A stretch of 64,000 nt of DNA, taken from the NCBI RefSeq assembly GCF_037392515.1, contig NC_090291.1, forward strand, positions 31,562,501 through 31,626,500, given 5' to 3'. Both the position numbers and the translations under genes were made by a program. The DNA is from Haliotis asinina (taxonomy: Eukaryota; Mollusca; Gastropoda; Lepetellida; Haliotidae). How positions within the stretch are numbered: the stretch's first letter is position 1; every line of letters starts with the position of its first letter. The notes under the pieces are model-generated. The model was not told the origin of the DNA. It did no database searches and saw only the letters and a program-made list of their open reading frames with translations. This document shows positions 57,221 to 64,000 of the stretch, piece by piece.

Positions 57221-58420
57221 AGCACATGGAGAGGTTGCGGAGGTATGTTTTAGCCCTCTTGCAAAATAATCTTTTGCACAGGAAGTTGATCCTTGAACCA
57301 CCAACATCCCTTTCTCTCTCCCTTCTGCTCTCTGTAAATTACTTCTTTAGAAGAGCAGTAAAAAGACATGAGGTTTGTCAAATGTCATGTTAAGATTTGT
57401 ATACTGAGTATTCAAACATGTGATAGGGAGGAAGTTATGGGGATCAGTCAAGTCTCTTTTCTTTGGGTGGAATATTAGAATATTGTACGACCTTTCTCAT
57501 TTCAGGCAATCTGGTGACAGTAACAGACAAACGTCACAGCTATTTTATCATGCATTGCATGATCGTAATCACGAAGCCGAAGTTTTGAGGTTACAGTCTC
57601 CGGGTATAGACCATAACTGTTTCCAGAACCTTTCATTGGCATTCATGGAGGTCGTCTATCATGCTCACCATGACCCTTTCATTTGAGTTGCCTGTAAATG
57701 TGCTCTCCAATATTTCTAAAGAGTTTATTTTCTTTGATAAATTTGTTCTTCTGTTCCCATTTGTTCTTTTTTCCGGTCCAAGCTTTTATATGGGCCTTAG
57801 GGGAATCAACGATGTGGAGAAGTACCTCTAATTTTGTTGTATTGTGATTTTAATATCCTCCAAATTGCCTTTTTTGCCGTTCAGACTTTGAGGTCCCTGA
57901 CGATCTTATTTCAAGGCACAGCTCAATCCAAGAAATGTGTCTTCTAGTTGCAGTATCTTTTTACAAGAAACCGGTTTTTCTTTGGTCTTCTGTTGCTATC
58001 ATTAGATGGTTTGCCCTAAGAATCTGTGTGAAACTCCTCCAAAGTTCGAGCGGCAGCATAGACGAAGGTTTACTTCATGTAACGAAAAGTCCGTAGAAAG
58101 TTTAAGAGAAATATTTTCATTAAGTACATCAATTACATTTTGGGGAAACGACAGCCTTAGTTCTTTAATTGGCCTCCATTTCTCCAAAGGTAAGTCACAA
58201 ATTTGCTTATAAGTTGAATTACATAGACATTCATAAGCCGCCGGAATTGATCTCTGAGATTTTGCTGCGTCAGGTAAGCACACATGGGCATTGCATTGTC
58301 CCAATGCGGCTTAAGCGACTTGTCATTGATACGTGGATTATCAGGCCATCCTTTCGCCGTCGCTTTCGGTTTGACCAACATATTCTTGGTCGGGTTCCTT
58401 GCCTCCCGCCGGGACAAGTG
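57221..58420 (-). other. Possible further decayed part of the RLE element; no clear gene
   Basis: The minus strand has protein-like stretches without stops at 58,002-58,304 (for example PLEKWRPIKELRLSFPQNV) and 58,157-58,459, but frames change often and no reverse-transcriptase signature (Y/F-X-DD) is visible. The position upstream of the RLE relic suggests it could be the same insertion. I cannot support that by motif. Confidence 0.25.
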
Positions 58421-58422
58421 CT

Positions 58423-58545
58423 TAGTCTCTGAATATGCAATGTTGATTGTAACAAACAAAGCGAATTACATTGAAATTAGCCCAAGGCCGACCAGAGATT
58501 CGGAACCTGAACCTGGGTAGACTTGCCCAATCTAGGCCCACCACG
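58423..58545 (+). mobile_element. MITE-like family, partial copy
   Basis: tagtctctgaatatgcaatg, aacaaacaaagcgaattaca and gtagacttgcccaatctagg match the left part of the family. Confidence 0.55.
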
Positions 58546-58549
58546 GAGA

Positions 58550-60715
58550 GGCACCGAGGAGTAAAAGATTACCATATCTTAGCTGATGTCCCTATCGCCC
58601 GGTCCGACCCCCGCCGTCGTCTGCAACACCCATCCTGTTTTTTCTTTTGAGACAGCCCCTTCTATCGGTTTCTTTTTATAGTGACAGTGATACTTAATGG
58701 TAGCTGCATGAATGTTATTATTTTTACGTCGGCTGTCGTCTAATATCAAAATGGGCATTTAAAAAGCGTCGTTTGTAGTACAATATTACCGCACTCTAAT
58801 TTGCTTAAAACAATGTTCTGTTCCAAATAAGTCGCCTTGGCCAAAACCCCGCATTGCTTATTTTTGCACTAATCTCTCCTCAGTAAAGTCTTTAATCTCC
58901 CTACCTCTGACACAGTAATTAGGCCGATCTTCGTATAACAGATATTGCACACTTTCACATGGCAACTACGTAAGTTGTGGAGATAAATGTGAAAACAACG
59001 GGTTTTTTTCTTATTTCCGACAGACCGTTAGTCATTCTGCAGTATTAGAAGAAATGTTTTAATGTAGACTCTTCTCGGTATAAACTGAATACGTCATTTG
59101 CCAGAATGCCCTCCCTCAAATTGCACTCCAAACGTGGGTAGTCAGAGACCGTGAAATGAAAGTAATTTGTTGTCCCTGATATAATATACGTTTGATATAA
59201 AGATCAACCTTGCAGATGCATGTGAAACAGGTGAGGCCATGTGTTGCTGCAATAAGGGCGGCTGAAATCTTTGACAGACAGAAAGTGATAGACAGAAATG
59301 AACGCTCCCTTCATCCAATCCACTTTCGTGCTGCCAGTTTTCAACGAACCCGAAACAAGGGAGATAACTGGTGTCAGACTTTTAGAAATTGTCATCGTTA
59401 ACGATTCAGGTTTTAGGGGGAATCCCCGGTTTCGTACGCCACGACGCCATTATAACATTCCAGAATACGAGGTGAGAGTATTTCGTCGTTAGCTTCATAT
59501 TCACTGTGTTTTATTCTGGAATGTTATTCCTAGAGAAACTTAATGTCAGTTTGTCACATATCCAGTTATCAGAAGGTGTTAGGGTTTCGAAACGTTCCGA
59601 AAGAACGGACATTCGATTAGGACGCAGTGACCTCGTCTTGGCACGGAAAGAGTTCTACAGTCCATACTGCTGTGTCACAGTAAAACATTATGTGGGATTG
59701 GTGCTATCGTTTAATCCTTTACGTGCGCCAAGATGTTATCAGCATCACATGAACTGAATGCTGTCACAAAATACAATACATGTAGGGTACACATCCATAC
59801 AACTGGCCGGCCATCTCGTTGCAAGTCCAGGTTCACCACACAAAGCGAAAAATAGACCTTAAATTTATAAATGTTTGTTGCCTACGTATAAGATGTAAGT
59901 ATCATAAATAGTTAGAAGTATTCGCAGAATAGACTCAGTGCAGTTATTCATTCACTTTGTACAGCTGAATTCACTTACAAGGTCTTGATACTTCCAGAGC
60001 TGAACCAACCCAATGATTTTTTGACTATCTGTCTGTTGTGTGTCTCAGAGGGTGGGGCAGGGTTTTGGGCTTAACTGTGTTTGACACAACAGGTTTTCAA
60101 CTTGTATCCATTCACACTGACAAAGTATTGACATAATTATTCATTTATAAGTGCCTGTCAAAGCAGGATATGCTAGGCTGAAACGACCCAATCATGTGAG
60201 TTGTGGATTGTGACTTAATTTATGATAAATATGTTAGGGTATGTTCTTTCTATTACTGGGAAACCCGTGCTTCAGTAAGTTATTTCCTGGTCTGGGAAGA
60301 CCGAGCAGCATTGTATGGGAAAGGTATGTATGTTACAATTTCTTCCATCTGTTGATGTGGTGATTTGAATCATCAATCTGCAATTTCATAAATAAACTTA
60401 ATACAGATGTGCCTCATAGAATTAGCAGAGTCTGCTTTTATTATTAAATCCTGTGTTTGCCATGAAATGACTTCTTTTCTCTTGTCACCAGTCTTAGACT
60501 GTTTTACTGTAGGTAGTATATGCTTTTTCTATTATATAGTCAAAATGCTTTTTTACTGTATCCAAAATACATTTTTGCTGTAATCCAAGTTTCTTTTTGC
60601 ATTACGTGTGAGGTTATTGACCATTTGACTAAATCTGACATTATCACAGCCACAATCCTTGTGTAAATAGTTTCGTGTGTTAGTTGTATTCATTTGTATA
60701 ACATATATTCAGTGT
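58550..60715. other. Unassigned; weak exon-like pieces
   Basis: 59,411-59,470 lies between an acceptor-like gattcag and a donor-like GAG|gtgaga. 60,266-60,320 ends in AAG|gtatgt. Neither gives a recognisable peptide. Confidence 0.25.
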
Positions 60716-60719
60716 TATC

Positions 60720-61016
60720 ATGTCATTCTTTTTAACTTCAAAGCCCACATCAATTTATGTTACAGAACAGAGCACAATAAATGTACATAAATTTCACTTG
60801 ACAAAGACATTAAAGGCATCCCTGGACAATTTAAGTCTGTATGAGGAAGGTCAGTGTGATTTTGATGAACTAAAAATTCACATTGTCCACAAATTTACTC
60901 ATTCTGATATGGTTACTCCTCTTTTAGTACCAAAGAATCAAAATATGCAAGAACTTGTTACTGGCTGTTACTTCTATGTGCAGAATCTTTTACATAAACT
61001 ACCAAAAACATGCTAA
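60720..61016 (+). CDS. Hypothetical protein or terminal exon, 98 codons
   Basis: The open frame starts with ATG at 60720 and ends with TAA. It remains open upstream through a possible acceptor (atatattcag at about 60,711). The peptide is protein-like and of mixed composition, with no low-complexity run: for example TKTLKASLDNLSLYEEGQC, DELKIHIVHKFTHSDMVTPL and VTGCYFYVQNLLHKL. I do not recognise a family. It could be the last exon of a plus-strand gene whose other exons are unseen. There is no repeat signature in it. Chance is not excluded in a 98-codon frame. Confidence 0.4.
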   Translation: MSFFLTSKPTSIYVTEQSTINVHKFHLTKTLKASLDNLSLYEEGQCDFDELKIHIVHKFTHSDMVTPLLVPKNQNMQELVTGCYFYVQNLLHKLPKTC

Positions 61017-61888
61017 TTTACTTCATGAGTTTTCAATAAGATATGTTGTATTATCAACTGAGCTAAAGACTGAAAGTTGCTGACAGTTATTATTTGTTGT
61101 GTCTCATACAGACCTTGAAACAAAATCATGACAACCTCTTAAGCAAATCTGCCTTTCTTTTACAAGTCTAGATATCTTCGTTTTGTGAAAATGTGATTTT
61201 ATTTCTATAGCACAGTAAACATTATACAAAAAAAACCCAAAGTGTTAATCAGTTTCCAACTCAAGGGACAAAATGTTAGTCTCATGTTTTTGTTACATAA
61301 AGCAGTGGACCAAAATGTATACTGTGCCCTAGACTGCCACCTTGTGCCTATCCCCTAGGTCTTTATTGTGTAACATGGAGGCATGTCCTGATCACCTCAA
61401 GTTCACAGCTGTCGTCGCAGTTGTCGTAAACCTGTCAACCTTCACAGGTCATGAAGCACACTTTCTCGATTGATCTATGACTTAAGTGGGAGAGAGAGTG
61501 TTTACATGCACACAGATATGCACTGCGTTTGTGTAGGTTCTGCATTACATGGCTAGTCTGTGCAAGTTTACTGTGACTAGAAACCAAGTATGCCTCAGTT
61601 TCACAGCAGTTAGTCATTACAGTGCAGATGATAGTGCTGTGAGTCAGGTGTTGGTCAGGACATTCTAGGTTGATAGCATGAACAATCAGTGGTCAATAGC
61701 AAGAGCAGTGGTTACTGTCTCAAGGTTAGGGGGGTCATACAATCCAAGACATCTTTACCACTGGATTTAGAGAGTATAATTGTCTGTTAAGACAGGATTT
61801 GGATTCTGGAGCCACACAAAGACAGGTCTTAATGTTTTGTTAATATTGGAAACATGAAACACCAAATAAGATTATTATTGATATTTGT

Positions 61889-62050
61889 GAGTGAGTGAGT
61901 AAGGTTTAGTGCTGAGTTTAGCAATATTCATGTAATATTACAGTAGGGGACACCAGAAATCTGCTTTTGAAATCATACACATGTGGAGAACAAACAAGTG
62001 TCTATGGCATGACAAGCGAATAAGTTTAATCCAAAGGCTAACTCACCTTC
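61889..62050 (-). mobile_element. SINE family A, diverged
   Basis: gtgagtgagtaaggtttagt, ggggacaccagaaatctgct and ggcatgacaagcgaataagt. Confidence 0.65.
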
Positions 62051-63255
62051 ACCGTTTGTGAAGTAATTGGCCATGACTAATATTTAAGTTTGAGTGCTTA
62101 TTATGAGACTTTTGACATGTCCTAGAGAGTTTCCAGATCAAGTATTCAGAGTTGTGTCCCTTACCTGTGCCAGCATATGTTCAGTGTATATTTGAATCTT
62201 TTACCTGCCAGTTATGCTCTAATACCCTGGGATATTAGATCTTTGTCAAGCTGAAGATGTCTTTAAACTGCATAACTTTGGTTGTACTTTTATTGTTATT
62301 TGACTGAAGTATTGCTTGAGGTTTTCAAACTAAAAACATAAATTTTCTGAAATTTCATATTTGATATTTATTATTGTATTTCATCTTTTCTGTGCCTTTT
62401 TTTTCCATGTGTATCTCTGCTTGTCCTCAGCTGTAGCATCTGTAGGTGTAATTGGCTCCAAAAATATTCCCCCAACACCCAAAATGGAAAAGTACACACC
62501 TGTGTTTCTTCAGTAAAGATAAGAAAGCTTTTACCCAGGTGTCTGCAATGCAGTCACATTTGAGTTTGCAGGGATTAACAAAGAATCTACATGTATGTCA
62601 AGCAGACAAAATCATCACTGATTTTGACTCTTGATTCAGGTTGTTGTGAAACTGAAAGTGAAACAAGTCTAGAATTGGAACATGAAACAGCTTCTCCTCA
62701 TGAACCTTAGTACAAATGAAAGTTTAAAATTGAGAAGTGAAAGGAAATGTGGTTTTGAGAAGAACCTCATTAGAATGGACAGATTTAAGAGGCGCACATA
62801 TCAGATACTATAACCAAAAAGCTCACAGACCCAATGCCTATTTCTAGGACAGCTACCATGATCTGAAGGAAAGCGTTTGCACTGAGAGTGTAAGTTGAAT
62901 GTTTAGGTCCCAAGGTGGGTCATACCTCGGCCCACTTACACAAAGCAGTCTTATAGCCATGACTATTGTAAGCCTATGTTGGAGAGTGGGGGTTACGTTC
63001 ATGGTAGAACTAAGATTGCTTTGTGCAAGTGGGCCCAGAAGATTTAAAAAGATGGAACTTCTTCCTTGCCTGGTGATCAGGGTTAAGGAAAGACTGATAA
63101 CACAGCATTGCCAGAGTGTGGGATCTTTGTTACAACTGAGGAAAGTCTTTTAGTAGAAGAATGCTATGAAGCTGGCATGAGTCTCAAGTGGCACAAGCAG
63201 ACACTCACAGACACACAGACATATACACAGACATCCACATTGCCTTGAAATTGCG

Positions 63256-63295
63256 ACCTGTGAAGATCTGGGTTAGAGTTGATCTCCTGTGGCCC
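63256..63295 (+). mobile_element. SINE family B, head fragment
   Basis: cctgtgaagatctgggttag agttgatctcc matches the family B head only. Confidence 0.55.
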
Positions 63296-63317
63296 AGACG
63301 ACTATATACTTACTTAT

Positions 63318-63380
63318 AACATGTATCTCTCAGAGGAATGTACCTCTCAGAGGAACTTAGAACATGTATCTCTCAGAGGA
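63318..63380. repeat. Short direct repeats of ATGTATCTCTCAGAGGA
   Basis: aacatgtatctctcagagga occurs at 63318 and 63361, with a related atgtacctctcagaggaa between them. Confidence 0.85.
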
Positions 63381-64000
63381 CTTCCTGTTAATAGTGTTAT
63401 TTCTGACTTGGATAAAATCTCAAAGTACCTGAACTATTTAATACCATGATAACATATACGATAACTGTATCTCACCAAAGATAACAATGTTTGTGAGATC
63501 TATTTTGCGACAGAGGTCTAGTGTCTCCTCTGGACACTGCTTTTATACTGATAAACTTTCATGGCGTGATGGAGATGAGGAGGTTTGTGCTGGAAAATAA
63601 CCATTGATTTGTCCATGTTATCATTAGCTTATCATTGTCCCATCAGCTGACTTCATTATGTCAGGTTTCGATTATTTGACTTCATTGATAGTACTGCGAG
63701 TCACTTTGTTGTGTGCTTAATAGTTGCAGGAAGTGCATCAATATTTCGGATGAGTTAGCTTGTTTTCTTCATAAATGTTGGTTCAATCCTTTGTAAATGT
63801 AAATGTAGGTTCAATCCTTTTTAAATGTGGGTTTCAACTTTAACATAATCTGGAGTAATATTTCTCCATTTGCTAGCAGTGACCGTAGGCCTCCCACTAG
63901 GCCCAGGACCTGAGTTCTCAAACAGTGATCACTTTGAAATGGTCCAGTATCATATAGTTAGGTGATATCCAGGAACCTTTATGATGTTATTGATGTCTCC

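Larger units (their letters stand above)
61020..64000. other. No gene recognised beyond SINE fragments
   Basis: Short frames only. One diverged SINE-A, a SINE-B head fragment and the short direct repeats at 63,318 are the only structured parts. Confidence 0.35.

Noticed and set aside
59204..59492. Overlapping 63-64 codon frames on both strands
   Set aside because: Mutually exclusive, with no recognised product; only weak exon-like borders at 59,411-59,470.

Overview
This is eukaryotic, animal-type DNA. It is AT-rich and repeat-dense, with long dinucleotide microsatellites, and its one confidently recognised gene is split by nine GT-AG introns. Dozens of copies of short interspersed repeats end in a tail like GCGGCGTAAAACTAAACTC followed by ACTC repeats. 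I associate these from memory with abalone (Haliotis) and related gastropods. The taxon is therefore an inference: a marine gastropod, probably Haliotis. The recognised protein (GAS8/DRC4) only shows that this is a ciliated eukaryote and most likely a metazoan.

Layout. 1-29.5 kb is gene-poor. It is filled with two SINE families, a ~190-bp MITE-like family, minisatellites and microsatellites, plus one unexplained coding-like stretch at 1,585-2,056 (+). 29.5-35.9 kb, minus strand, holds a complete and apparently intact GAS8/DRC4 gene (dynein regulatory complex subunit 4) in ten exons giving 487 codons. Every intron is in phase 0, the first coding exon contributes only the ATG, and an RFX X-box-like palindrome lies about 54 bp upstream of that ATG. 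36-40 kb holds two exon-like plus-strand segments (37,041-37,143 and 37,658-37,747), a duplicated and inverted SINE cluster, and a Tc1/mariner deletion derivative (40,027-40,930). 41-55 kb holds more SINEs, several foldback sequences and a 22-unit, 50-bp minisatellite (46,401-47,508). 55.4-58.5 kb holds two decayed LINE relics: a 3' end of an APE-type LINE (+), and the C-terminal half of a restriction-like-endonuclease LINE (-). 59-64 kb is mostly unannotated, with one coding-like ORF at 60,720-61,016 (+).

Repeats. Family A is a tRNA-derived SINE with A and B boxes; the best copy is 25,633-25,799. Family B is a ~240-bp SINE with a different head but the same 3' tail as A, so both may be mobilised by the same LINE machinery. 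A family B copy sits inside a family A copy, flanked by a 10-bp target-site duplication (25,262-25,524), which shows that B is an independently mobile unit. Strand for both families is given head to tail: a copy whose forward sequence starts with gtgagtgag lies on the minus strand.

Nothing here looks like a prokaryotic operon, CRISPR array or defence system. The most useful observations are the GAS8 gene model with its ciliary promoter motif, a SINE abutting a GAS8 splice donor, the nested SINEs, several foldback elements and three unexplained coding-like segments.
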